In this document: piece by piece, positions 1-12,000 of the stretch
Position numbering within the stretch: the first letter of the stretch is position 1
Layout: each line of letters opens with the position of its first letter
Assembly (NCBI RefSeq): GCF_041381155.1
Contig: NC_091143.1
Location: 38,517,996-38,581,995 of the forward strand
Reading direction: 5' to 3'
Origin: Argopecten irradians
Lineage: Eukaryota; Mollusca; Bivalvia; Pectinida; Pectinidae
DNA: 64,000 nucleotides
Position numbers and translations under genes: made by a program
The notes under the pieces: model-generated
Database searches by the model: none
What the model saw: the letters and a program-made list of their open reading frames with translations, nothing else
Told to the model about the DNA's origin: nothing

Positions 1-1962
1 CTGTGATTGATGAGTGAGTGACCCTGTGATGGTGAGTGAGTGAGTGAGTGACCTGCGATGGGTGAGTGAGTGACCCTTTGATGGGTAGTGAGTGAGTGAG
101 TGACTCTGTGATGGTGACTTTATGCCTCTGTGATGGGTGAGTGAGTGACCCTGCGTGTGTGACTTTATGGTCTGTGATGGTGAGTGAGTGACCCTGTGAC
201 GGGTAAGCAAGTGACCCTGTGATGGGTGAGTGAGTGACCCTGTGATTGGTGAGTGAGTGAGTGACCCTGTGATTAGTGAGTGAGTGACCCTGTGATGGGT
301 GAGTGAGTGAGTGACCCTGTGATTGGTGAGTGAGTGACCTTGTGATGGGTGAGTGAGTGACCCTGTGATGGGTGAGTGAGTGACCCTGTGATGGGTGAGT
401 GAGTGACCCTGTGATTGGTGAGTGAGAGTGACCCTGTGATGGGTGAGTGAGTGACCCTGTGATGGGTGAGTGAGTGACCCTGTGATGGGTGAGTGAGTGA
501 CCCTGTGATGGGTGAGTGAGTGACCCTGTGATGGGTGAGTGAGTGACCCTGTGATGGGTGAGTGAGTGACCCTGTGATTGGTGAGTGAGTGACCCTGTGA
601 TGGGTGAGTGAGTGACCCTGTGATGGGTGAGTGAGTGACCCTGTGATGGGTGAGTGAGTGAGTGACCCTGATGGTGATTGGTGACTCTTTATTATGCCTC
701 TGTGATGGGTGAGTGAGTGACCCTGTACTGGGTGAGTGAGTGACCCTGTGATGGCGAGTGAGTGAGTGACCCTGCGATGTGTGACTTATATGTGTCTGTG
801 ATGGGTGAGTGAGTGAGGGAACCTGTGACGGATGAGTAAGTGACCCTGTGATGGGTGAGTGAGTGACCTGTGATGGGTGAGTGAGTGACCCTGTGATTGG
901 TGAGTGAGTGAGTGACTCTGTGATTGGTGAGTGAGTGACCCTGTGATGGAGTGAGTGAGTGACCCTGTGATGGGTGAGTGAGTGACCCTGTGATGGGTGA
1001 GTGAGTGACTCTGTGATTGGTGACTTTATGCCTCTGTGATGGGTGAGTGAGTGACCCTGTGATGGGCGAGTGAGTGAGTGACCCTGCGATGTGTGACTTT
1101 ATGCGTCTGTGATGGGTGAGTGAGTGAGGGACCCTGTGACGGGTAAGTAAGTGACCCTGTGATGGGTGAGTGAGTGACCCTGTGATTGGTGAGTGAGTGA
1201 GTGACCCTGTGATTAGTGAGTGAGTGACCCTGTGATGGGAGAGTGAGTGAGTGACCCTGTGATTGTGAGTGAGTGACCTTGTGATGGGTGAATGAGTGAC
1301 CATGTGATGGGTGAGTGGGTGACCCTGTGATTGGATGAGTGAGTGACCCTGTGATAGGTGAATGAGTGACCCTGTGATGGGTGAGTGAGTGACTTTGTGA
1401 TTGGTGAGTGGGTGACCCTGTGATGGGTGAGTAACCCTATGATGGGTGAGTGAGTGACCCTGTGATGGGTGAGTGAATGACCCTGAGATGGGTGAGTGAG
1501 TGACCCTGTGATGGGTGAGTGAGTGACCCTGTGATTGATGAGAGAGTGACCCTGTGATGGGTGAGTGAGTGGTCCTGCGATGGGTGAGTGAGTGACCCTT
1601 TGATGGGTGAGTGAGTGAGTGACTCTGTGATTGGTGACTTTATGCCTCTGTGATGGGTGAGTGAGTGACCCTGTACTGGGTGAGTGAGTGACCCTGTGAT
1701 GGGCGAGTGAGTGAGTGACCCTGCGATGTGTGACTTTATGTGTCTGTGATGGGTGAGTGAGTGAGGGACCCTGTGACGGATGAGTAAGTGACCCTGTGAT
1801 GGGTGAGTGAGTGACCTGTGATGAGTGAGTGAGTGAGTGACCCTGTGATTGGTGAGTGAGTGAACCTGTGATTGGTGAGTGAGTGAACCTGTGATGAGTG
1901 AGTGAGTGACCCTGTGATGGGTGAGTTAGGGACCCTGTGATGGGTGACTTGATGGCCATGTT
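1..1962. repeat. 23-bp minisatellite array
   Basis: A 23-bp unit, with core TGATGGGTGAGTGAGTG preceded by ACCCTG, is repeated about 80 times. It has an internal GAGT slippage tract and a longer variant block containing GACTTTATG that recurs near 115, 1021, 1640 and 1720. This shows some higher-order duplication. The array runs off the left edge of the window. Long open frames through it on the minus strand (Ser-Leu-Thr-His repeats) are a by-product of the repeat and not a gene. Confidence 0.95.
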
Positions 1963-3009
1963 TCATGATATTAGGCTGCGCGCTGTAGAAAGTGATAAGA
2001 AGACAAACATGACCTATAAGGCTGTGTCATCTGGATGCTTGTGTTGTCGATGAAGCTTATCATCAGTGTCGAAATCTGAATAGATCTAAGTTACACTATA
2101 TCTGGTAAAACATTTGAGTTTGAAACTTCTAGAAAAAAACTCACATTCTCAGTGATATGGACATACAAATTCGATTTCATGAAGTTTGTTTATAGTGTAT
2201 TTTAATGAGTAGACAGGTTAATTGAAAATTAGGTCTGAGGATTAAGTGACTTTGTACATTTCAAACAGATATTGGGACTCAAACATGTCTATCTTTAACT
2301 CGTTCCTCGGAGAACGTCGAAAACTTGGCTTTCCCTGGCGGCATTATAAGGTAAAGTATCTATTGATGAGTGTAAAACTATATGTGCCTGGAGCCTTTTT
2401 AAGATCTGGACTGGGAATTACATCTTATATCAATCTACAGTCTGTTTAAAGACGTGTTTTGTAGTATTTACGTAAATGTGTTCATCTAAAAAAATTTCTA
2501 CACTTCAAGATTTCTCATCAATGCTATAATGACTAAACCTTTGTTCATTACTGTAAAAAGGGAAAGAAACTACAATGGAGGAAAAACGTTTAATTGATTG
2601 TTACCTGTAAGATTTTTTCCGTAAGGTATGAAAAACCATGAGTGATGGCTGAGTAATCGGCTTATACATGTGGTTTCTCATTGTAGTAATGTCATCCGTT
2701 ATCATTTATCACCACCGTCATGGTATAATCACAGTGGATAGAAATCAAGGGTACGGGACCACAAATCTACATCTTTTAACTCTATTTAACATACATTTTT
2801 AGCTCACCTGTGCTTTCTATGTATACGATAAATCTATGTGACCTTATTTTTTAATTAACTGTGTAATTATTATGTAACAATGTATACACAAAATGTATAT
2901 AATCTTATTTCTTAATATAGTATATGTGTGTATATATGTATACGTGTACATTAATCTATAACATAACTGTATATATATGTTTCTGAATATACACTACATG
3001 TATTTAACC
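1963..3009. other. unique sequence around the first exon of gene 1
   Basis: Apart from the exon at 2269-2350 this is AT-rich non-coding sequence. It becomes progressively TATA-rich toward the array at 3010. I see no other gene, RNA or recognisable transposon here. Confidence 0.6.
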
Positions 3010-6000
3010 TGACTGCATATGTACATGTATACACTGTATATGAATACATTGTATATGTATACATTGTATATGTATGTTTACACTGTATATGAATACATTG
3101 TATATGTATACACTGTATATGTATACACTGTATATGTATATATTGTTTATGTAAATATTGTATATGTATACACTGTATATGTATATATTTTTATATGTAT
3201 ACATTGTATATGTATATATTGTATATGTATACATTGTATATGTATATATATTGTATATATATATATTGTATATGTATACATTTTATATGTATATATTGTA
3301 TATGTATAAATTGTATATGTATATATTGTATATGTATATATTGTATATGTATACATTGTATTATATGTATACATTGTATATGTATACATTGTATGTGTAT
3401 ATATTGTATATGTAAACACTGTATATGTATACATTGTATATGTATACACTGTATATGTATACATTGTATATGTATACATTGTATATGTATACACTGTATA
3501 TGTATACACTGTATATGTATGTATTGTATATGTATATATTGTATATGTATACACTGTATATGTATACACTTATGTATACATTGTATATGTATACATTGTA
3601 TATGTATACACTGTATATGTATACACTGTATATGTATGTATTATATATGTATATATTGTATATGTATACACTGTATATGTTTATATTGTATATGTATAGA
3701 CTGTATATGTAATACATTGTATATGTATACATAGTATATGTATACATTGTATATGTATTCATTGTATATGTATACACTGTATATGTATATATTGTATATG
3801 TATACAATGTATATGTATACACTGTATATGTATACATTGTATATGTATACACCGTATATGTATATATTGTATATGTATATATTGTATATATATACATTGT
3901 ATATGTATATATTGTATATGTATATATTGTATATGTATACACTGTATATTTAGTCACTGTATATGTATATATTGTATATGCATACACTGTATATGTATAC
4001 ACTGTATATGTATATATTGTATATGTATACACTGTATGTATACACTGTATATGTATACACTGTATATGTATACACTGTATATGTATACATTGTATATGTA
4101 TATTAATACACTGTATATGTATACATTGTATATGTATACACTGTATATGTATACATTGTATATGTAGTATACACTGTATATGTATACACTGTATATGTAT
4201 ATATTGTATATGTATATATTGTATATGTATTCACTGTATATGTATACATTGTATATGTATATATTGTATATGTATACATTGTATATGTATACACTGTATT
4301 TGAATACATTGTATATGCATACATTGTATATGTATTCACTGTATATGTATACATTGTATATGTATATATTGTATATGTATACACTGTATATGTATACATT
4401 GTTTATGTATACACTGTATATGTATACATTGTATATGTATACATTGTATATATTGTATATGTATACATTGCATATGTATACACTGTATATGTATACATTG
4501 TATATGTATATACTGTATATGTATACATTGTATATGTATACACTGTATATGTATACATTGTATATGTATACATTGTATATGTATACACTGTATATGTAAA
4601 CATTGTATATGTATACACTGTATATGTTAAGCAGATCTTCAATCGTTAACTGAAAAAAATTTCCTTGACAAAAAATTCTTATAGGTCAACATTACAGAAG
4701 CTAATGGGCAATGCTAAGTTACCTTCTGTAGTGCTGATATGAAACACAGGGACCTTGCACAAATTTCTAACCAATATCTCCATATATATCTAAATACTGT
4801 TGGTTTGAAATTTGTGCCAGGTCCCTGTGATATGGAATGCTGTTACAGTGGTGCCTTATAAAAACACCTGGCAGCTTTCAACTACAGGTAAGTTATATAA
4901 CACTGTGACATTCCTGACATACCTGAGATACCAGATGACTGACCAATACTCAGTTGTGAGCCACTGTGTCTCCATGTTTACTCGCTGGAGGAACCTATTC
5001 CACAGTCTGGTGGTTCATCACGATCAAACCCAACGATGGCTTACAAACGTCTTATACATTGGTAGACCGTTTCTTCCCCTAGCCAGGGTATGCTTTATTC
5101 TTTCAGATCAGTTGTATTCCTGTATCAATTAATGATAAATGGAGGATCTTACATGAGTGGCTATGTAATATGAAATTTATCAAACCTGTTCAATAATTTG
5201 ATACGCCATGAGCCTTTAAGCGAGTGTCATATCAAATTATTTAACGAGCTTAATCAATCTCATATTACGTAGCCATGAGTGTAAGATTCTATTTATCACA
5301 ACTTATTTTTGGAAATATGGACAAAAATTTCAATTTTGTTTCTTTACAAGACTGACAAATTCAGGCTCAGATTTGACGTTCCAGTTCACCGATACAATCA
5401 TGTGACGTCATATTTTGATCATGACGTCATTATCACTTGTGACATCACATCAGTAGTGATATTTCATGTACACATGTGTCTTACGATATTTGACATAGCC
5501 ATATGACATGGCTGGACGTGCCAGTTATGTGATGATGCACTTTATATAAAACATTGTGATCAATTAACCAGTAGGATGAAGTTATCAGAAACAAAATAAA
5601 AACTTTATTGGAAGAGTTGTAAATACTTTGGGAGCTTTAATATGATACCAATCAGTGGAGGTCTTGATTTTCAGCTTCAGTTTCGCAGTGGCTGAGTGGT
5701 TAAGATGTCTTAACATACTACCACACGCCCTACACCTCTAGGTCACAAGTTCAAATCCCATGTGGGGCAGTTGCCAGGTACTGGCCACTACTCAGTGGTT
5801 TTTCTCTGGGTACTCTGGCTTTCCTCTCTGGCTGTTAAAAGGCTGTTAAGCTAATAAAAATCCAAACCCTTCCAGCGTGTACCTGCTGATCTATACCAGT
5901 AAAGGTATTACAAAAATATTTTCCAGATGTAATGATAAGAAAAATAATATATGGAAGTTTATTGGGAGATGGTCATACTTTGGGAGTTTCAATATCATAT

Positions 6001-9000
6001 CAGGTGTGTGTAGGGGTGGTGTGTGTGGGGTTAGGTGTAGGGGTGGTGGTGGGGGGTGTAGGGGGGGTGTGGTGTGGGGTGTGGTTGTGGTGGGTGTGGG
6101 TGGTGTGTGGTGGGTAGGTGGTGTGGTGGTGGTGGGGGTGTGTGGTGTGTTGTGTAGGTGGGTGGGGTGTGTAGGTGGTGGTGGGTGGGGTGTGTGGTGG
6201 GGGGGTAGGGGTGTGGTGTGTGGTGGGGGTGGTGGGGGGGTGGGGTGGGTGGTGGGGTGGGGGGGGGGGGGGGTGTGGTGGGGGGGTGGGGGGGGGGTGG
6301 TGGGGTGGGGTGGTGGGGTGGGTGGTGGTGTGGGGGGGGGGGGTGGGGTTGTGGGGGGGGGGGGTGTGGGTGGGGGTGGGGGGTGGGGGGGGTTGGGGGG
6401 GTTGTGTGTGGGGGGGGGGGGGGGGGTTGGTTGGGGGGGGGGGTTGGTGGGGGGTGGGTTGGGGGGTGTTGGGGGTGGTGGGTGGGGGTGGTGTGTTGTG
6501 GGGGGGGGGGGTGGGGTGGGGGTGGTGGTGGGGTGGGGGTGGTGGTGGGGTGTGGGGGGTGGGGGGTGGTGGGGGTGGGTGTGTGTGGGGGGGTGGTGGT
6601 GTGGTGGTTGGGGGGGGGGGGGGGTGGTTGGGTGGTGGGGTGTGGGGGGGGTGGTGGGTGTGGTGGGGGGGTGGTGGGGGTGGGGGGGGGGGTGGTGGGG
6701 GGTGGGGGGTGGGGGGGTGTGGGTGGGTGGGGGGTTGGTGGGTGTGGGTGGTTGGGTGGGTGGGTGGGGGTGGGGGGTGTTGGTGGTGTGTGGGTGGGGG
6801 GTGGTGGGGGGGTGTGGGTGGGGGGGTGGGGGTGGGGGGTGGTGGGGGGGGTGGGGGGGTTGGGGGGTGGTGGGGGTGGGTGGGGTGGGGGTGGGGGGGG
6901 GGGGTGTGGGGGGGGGGTGGGTGGGGGGGGGGGTGGTGTGGGTGGGGGGGGGGTGGTGGTGTGTGGGGTGGGGGGGGGTGTGGTGGGTGGGGTGTGGTGG
7001 TGGGGTGTGGTGGTGGGGGTGGTGGTGTGGGGGGGGGGGGGGGGGGGTGGGGGTGGTGGGGGGGGGGGGTGTGGGGGTGGGTGTGGTGGGGGGGGTGTTG
7101 GGGGGGGGGTGGTTGGTGGGGGTGGGTGGTGGTGGGGTGGGGGTTGGGTGGTGGGGTGTGGTTGGGTGGGTGTGGGGGGGGGGTGGGGGTGGGGGTTTGG
7201 TGGTGGTGGTGGGGTGGGTGGGGGGGGGGGGGGGGGTGGGGGGGGTGGTGGGGGGGGTGGGGGTGGGTGGGGGGGGGGTGGGGGGTGGGGTGGGGGTGGG
7301 GGGGGGGTGTGTGGGTGGTGGGGTGGGGGTGGGTGGGTGTGGGTGTGGGGTGGGGTGTGGGGGGGGGGGGGTTGGGTGGGTGGGGGTGGGGTGGGGGTGG
7401 TGTGTTAGGTGGTGGTGGGGGTGGTGTGTTGGGTGGGGTGGGTTGGGGGTGGGGTGGGGGGGGGGGTTGTGGTGTGGTGGGTTGGGGGGGGTGGTGGGGG
7501 GGGGGGTGTGGGGGGGGTGGGGTGTGGTGGTGGGGGTGGGGGGGGGGGTGGGGGGTTGGGGGGGGTGGTGGTTGGGGGGGTGGTGGGGGTTAGGTGGGGG
7601 GGGGGTGGGTGGGTGGGGTGTGGGGGGGTGGTGGGGGGTGGGGGGGGTGGTTGTGGTGGGGGTGGGGGGGTGTGGGGGGGGGGGGGTGGTGGGGGGGTGG
7701 GTGGGGTGGGGGGGGGTGGGTGTTGGTGGGGGGGGGTGGGGGGGGGGTGTGTGGTGGGGTGGGGTGGTGGGGGGGTGTGTGGGGGGGTGTGGGGGTGGGG
7801 TGGTGGTGGGGGTGTTGGTGGGGGGGTGGGGGGTGGGGTGGGGTGGGGGGTGGTGGGGGGGGGGTGGGGGGTGGGTGGTGGGGTTGGTGGTGTGGGGTGG
7901 GGGGGGTGTGTGTGGGTGGGTGGGGGGGGGGTGGTGGGGGGGGGGGGGGGGGTGGGGGTGGGTGGGGGGGTGGGGGTGGGGGGGGTGGGGTGTGGGGGGG
8001 GTGGGTGGTGGTGGGGGGGGGGGGGGGGGGGGTGGTGGTGTGGTGTGGTGGGGGGTGGGGTGGGGGTGTGGGGTGGGGGGGGGGGGGGGGTGGTGGTTAG
8101 GGGGGGGGGGTGTGGGGGGGTGGGTGTTGTGTGGTGGGGGGGTGGGGGGGGTGGTGGGGGGGGGGGTGGGGTGGGGGTGTGTGGGGGGGGTTGGTGTGGT
8201 GGGGGTGGGGGGTGGGTGGGGGGTGTGGTGGGTGGTGGGGGGTTGGGGGGGTGGGTGGGGGGTGGTGGTGGGGGGTGTGGGGGGGGTGGGGTGTGGGGTG
8301 GGGTGGTGGTGGTGGTGGGGGGGGGGGGGTGGGGTGGGGGTGGTGTGGGTGGGGTGGGTGGGTGGGGGGGGGGGGGGGGGGTGGTTTGGGGTGGGGTGGG
8401 GGTGGGTGGGGGGGGTGGGGGGGGGGGGGGGTGTTGTGTTGTGTGGGGGTGGGTGTGGGGGGGTGGGGGTGGGGGGGTGTGTTGTGGGGTGGGGGGGGGG
8501 GGGTGGTGGGGGGGGGGGGGTGGTGGGGGGGGGGGGTGGGTGGTGTGTGGGTGGGGGGGGGGGGGGGGGGGGTTGGTGGGTGGGGGTAGGTGGTGGGTGT
8601 GTGGTGGGGTGGGGGGGGGGTGTTGGGGTGGGGTGGTGGGGTGGGGGTGGTGGTTGGGGGGGTGGGGTGGGTGGTGGGGGGGGGGGGGGGGTGGGGGGTG
8701 GGGGGGGGTGGGGGTGGGGGTTGGGGGTGGGGGTGGTGGGGGGGGGGGGGGGGGGGGGGGGGGGGGTGGGGTGTGGGGGGTGGGGGTGTGGGGGGGGTGG
8801 GGTGGGGGGTGGGTTTGGTGTGGGGGGGGGGGTGTGGTGGGGGTGGGGTGGGGGGGTGGGGGGGTGGGGGGTGGTGGGGGTGGGGGGTGGGGGGGGGTGT
8901 GGGGGGGGGGGTGGGGGTGGGGGGGTGGGTGGTGGGGGGGGGGGGGTGGGGGGTGGGGTGGGGGTTGGGTGGGGGGGGGGGGGGGGGGGGTGGTGGTGGG

Positions 9001-12000
9001 TGGGGGGGGGGGGGTTGGGTGGGGTGGGTGGGGGGGGGGGGGGTGTGGTGGTGGGGTGGGTGGGGTGGTGGTGTGGGTTTGGGTGGGGGGGGGGTGGGGT
9101 GTGTTGGGGGGGGGGGGGGGGGGGTGTGGGGGTGTGGGTGGTGGGGGTGGGTGGGGGTGGGGGGGGGGTGGGTGGGGGGTGTGGTGGGGGGGGTGTGGTG
9201 TGGGGGGGTGGGTGTGGTGGGTGGGGGGGGTGTGTGTGGTGGGGTGGGGGGGGGTGGTTGGGGGGGGGGGTGGTGGGGGGTGGTGGGGGTTGGGGTGGGG
9301 GTGGGGGTGTGGGGGGGGGGTGGGGGGGTGGGTGGGTGGTGGGTGTGGGGGGGTGTGTGGGGGGGGGTGTGGGGGGGGTGGTGTGGTGGGGTGTGGGTGG
9401 GGGGTTGGGGGGGGGGTGGGTGGGTGGTGGTGTTGGGGGGGTGGGTGGGGGTGTGGGGGGGTGTGGTGTGTTGGGTGGTGGGTTGGTGTGGGTGGGGGGG
9501 GGTGGGGGGTGTGGGGGTGGGGGTGGTGGGGGTGGGGGGTGGGGGGGGGTGGGGGGGGGTGTGGGGGGGTGTTGTGGGGTGGTGGTGTGGGTGGTGGGGG
9601 GGGGGGGGTGGGGGGGGGGGTGGGGTGGGGTGGGGGGGGTGGGGGGGGGGGGGGGGTGGGTGGGGGGGGGGTGGGGGGTGGGGGGGGGGTGGGGGGGGGG
9701 GGGGGTTGGGGGTGGGTGGTGGGTTGGGGGGGTGGGGGGGGGGGTGTGGTGGGGGGGGGTGGTGGGGGGGGGGTGGGGGTGGGGGGGTGGGGGGTGGGGG
9801 TGGTGGGTGGGGGGTGGGGGGGGGGGGGTAGGGGGGGGGGGGTGGGGGGGGTGGGGGGGGGGGGTGGTGGGGGGGGGGGGGGGGTGGTGGTGTGGGGGGG
9901 TGGGTGGTGGGTGGGGGGGGGTGGGGGGGGGTGTTGGGGGGGGTGGGGGGGGGTGGTTGGTGTGGGGTGGGGGTGTGGTGGGGTGGGTGGGGGGGGGGGG
10001 GGGGGGGGGGGTGGGGGGTGTGTGTGGGGGTGGGGGGGGGGGGGGGTGGGTGGTGGTGTGTGTTATTGGGGGGGGGGGGGTGTGGGGGGGGGTGGGTGTG
10101 GTGGTGGTGTGTGGGGTGGTGGTGTGTTGTGTGGGGTGGGTGTGGTGGGTTGTGGGTGGGGGGGGTGGGGGTGGGGGGGTGGGGGGTGGGGGTGTGGGGG
10201 TTGGGGGGGGGGGTGGGGTGGGGGGTGGGTTGGGTTGTTGTTGGGGTGTTGGTGTGTGTGGTGGGGGTTGGGGGGGGGTGTTGGGGTGGGTTGTGGTGTG
10301 TGGTTGTGGGGTTGGGGGTGTGGGGTGGGGGGGGGGGGGGGGGGTGGTGGGGGTGGTGGGGGTGGGGGGGGTGGGGGGTGGGGTGGGGGGGGGGGGTGTG
10401 TGGGGGGGGGGTGGGTGGGGGTGTGTTGGGGTGGGGGTTGGTGGTGGGGTGGTGGTGTGTTGGGTGGGGGGTGGGGTGGTGTTTTGGGGGGGGGGTGTGG
10501 TGGGTGGGTGGGGTGGGTGGGGTGGGGGGTGGGGTTTTGGGGTTTGGGGTGTGTGTGTGGGTTGGGGGGTTGGTGTGGTGGGTGGTGGTGGGGTTGGGGG
10601 GGGGTGTGGGGGGGGGTGGTGGGGGGTGTTTGTGTTGTGGGGGGTGTGTGGGGTGTGGTGTGGTGGGGGTGGTGGGGTGTGGGGTGGTGGGGTGTTGGTG
10701 TGTGTGTGGGGGTGGGGGTGGGGGGGGGTGGGGGGTTGGGGGGGGTGGGGGTGGGGGGGTGTAGGTGGGGGTGGGTGGGGGGGGGGGGGGGGGGGGGTGG
10801 GGGGGGGGGTGGTGGGGGGGGGGGGTGTTAGGTGTGGGGGGGGTGGTGGTGGGTGTGTTGGTGGTTGGGGGGGTGGGGGGGGGTTGGGGTGTGGGGTGGG
10901 GGTGTTGGTGTGTGGGTGGGTGGGGGTGGTGTGGGGGGGGTGGGGGGGGGGGGTGTATAGGGTGTAGGTAGGGGTTGGTGTGGGTTAGGTGTAGGTAGGG
11001 GGGTGGTGTGTTGGGTGTAGGTAGGGGTGGTGGTGGTGTGTTAGGTGTAGTAGGGGTGGTGGGGTGGTGGTGTAGGTAGGGGTGGTGGAGTGTAGTGTAA
11101 GGTAGGGGTGGTGGTGTGTTAGGGGTAGGTAGGGGTGGTGGTGTTGGGGTGGGTGGGTGGTGGGTTAGTGTGTTGGTGGGGTAGGTGGTGGTGCGTTAGA
11201 GTGTAGTGTAGGGGTGGTGGGTATGGTTGGGTAGGTAGGGGTGGTGTGTTAGGGTTGGTTGGGGGTGGTGGGGGGTGTTGGGTGGTAGGTAGGGGTAGGT
11301 GGGGTGTGTTAGGTGTGGGTAGGGTGGTGGTGTGTGGGTGTAAGGTTGGGGTGGAGTGGTTGATGGTGGTAGGGGTGGTGGGGTGTTAGGTGTAGGTAGG
11401 GGTGAGTGGTATGTTAGGTGTAGGTGGGGTGGTGGTGTGGTGGTGGGTAGGTAGGGGTTGGGGTGGTGTGTTAGGTGTAGGTAGGGGTGGTGGTGTGTTA
11501 GGTGTAGGTAGGGGGTGGTGTGTTAGGTGTAGGTAGGGGTGGTGTGTTAGGTGTGGTGGTGTGTAGGTGTAGGAGTGGTGGTGTGTTAGGTGTAGGTAAG
11601 GGGGTGGTGGTGTGTTAGGTGTAGGTAGGGGTGGTGGTGTGTGTTAGGTGTAGGTAGGGGTGGGGGTGTAGGTGTAGGTAGGGGTGGTGTGTGTTAGGTG
11701 TAGGTAGGGTGGTGGTGTGTTAGGTGTAGGTAGGGGTGGTGGTGTGTTAGGTGTAGGTAGGGGTGGTGGTGTGTTAGGTGAAGGTAGGGGTGGTGGTGTG
11801 TTTGGTGTAGGTAGGGTGGTGGTGTGTTAGGTGTAGGTAGGGGTGGTGGTGTGTTAGGTGTAGGTAGGGGTGGTGGTGTGTTAGGTGTAGGTAGGGGTGG
11901 TGGTGTGTTAGGTGTAGGTAGGGGGGGTGGTGTGTTAGGTGTAGGTAGGGGTGGTGGTGTGTTAGGTGTAGGTAGGGGTGGTGGTGTTAGGTGTAGGTAG

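Noticed and set aside
1-1966. Minus-strand frames rich in Ser-Leu-Thr-His
   Set aside because: They are translations of a 23-bp minisatellite and shift frame from unit to unit.
3004-4642. Tyr-Thr-Met-rich frames on both strands
   Set aside because: They come from a 15-bp repeat whose length is a multiple of three. The same sequence is open on both strands, which is not expected of a gene.
4812-5132. 106-codon + frame ([12 protein letters not shown]...) as an extra exon of gene 1
   Set aside because: It overlaps a foldback element, lacks matching splice sites in phase with the neighbours, and shows no family resemblance.
5877-10967. 1696-codon open frame encoding a Gly/Val/Trp-rich protein
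   Set aside because: The tract has almost no A, so stop codons cannot occur in any + frame. Composition explains the frame and there is no gene signal.
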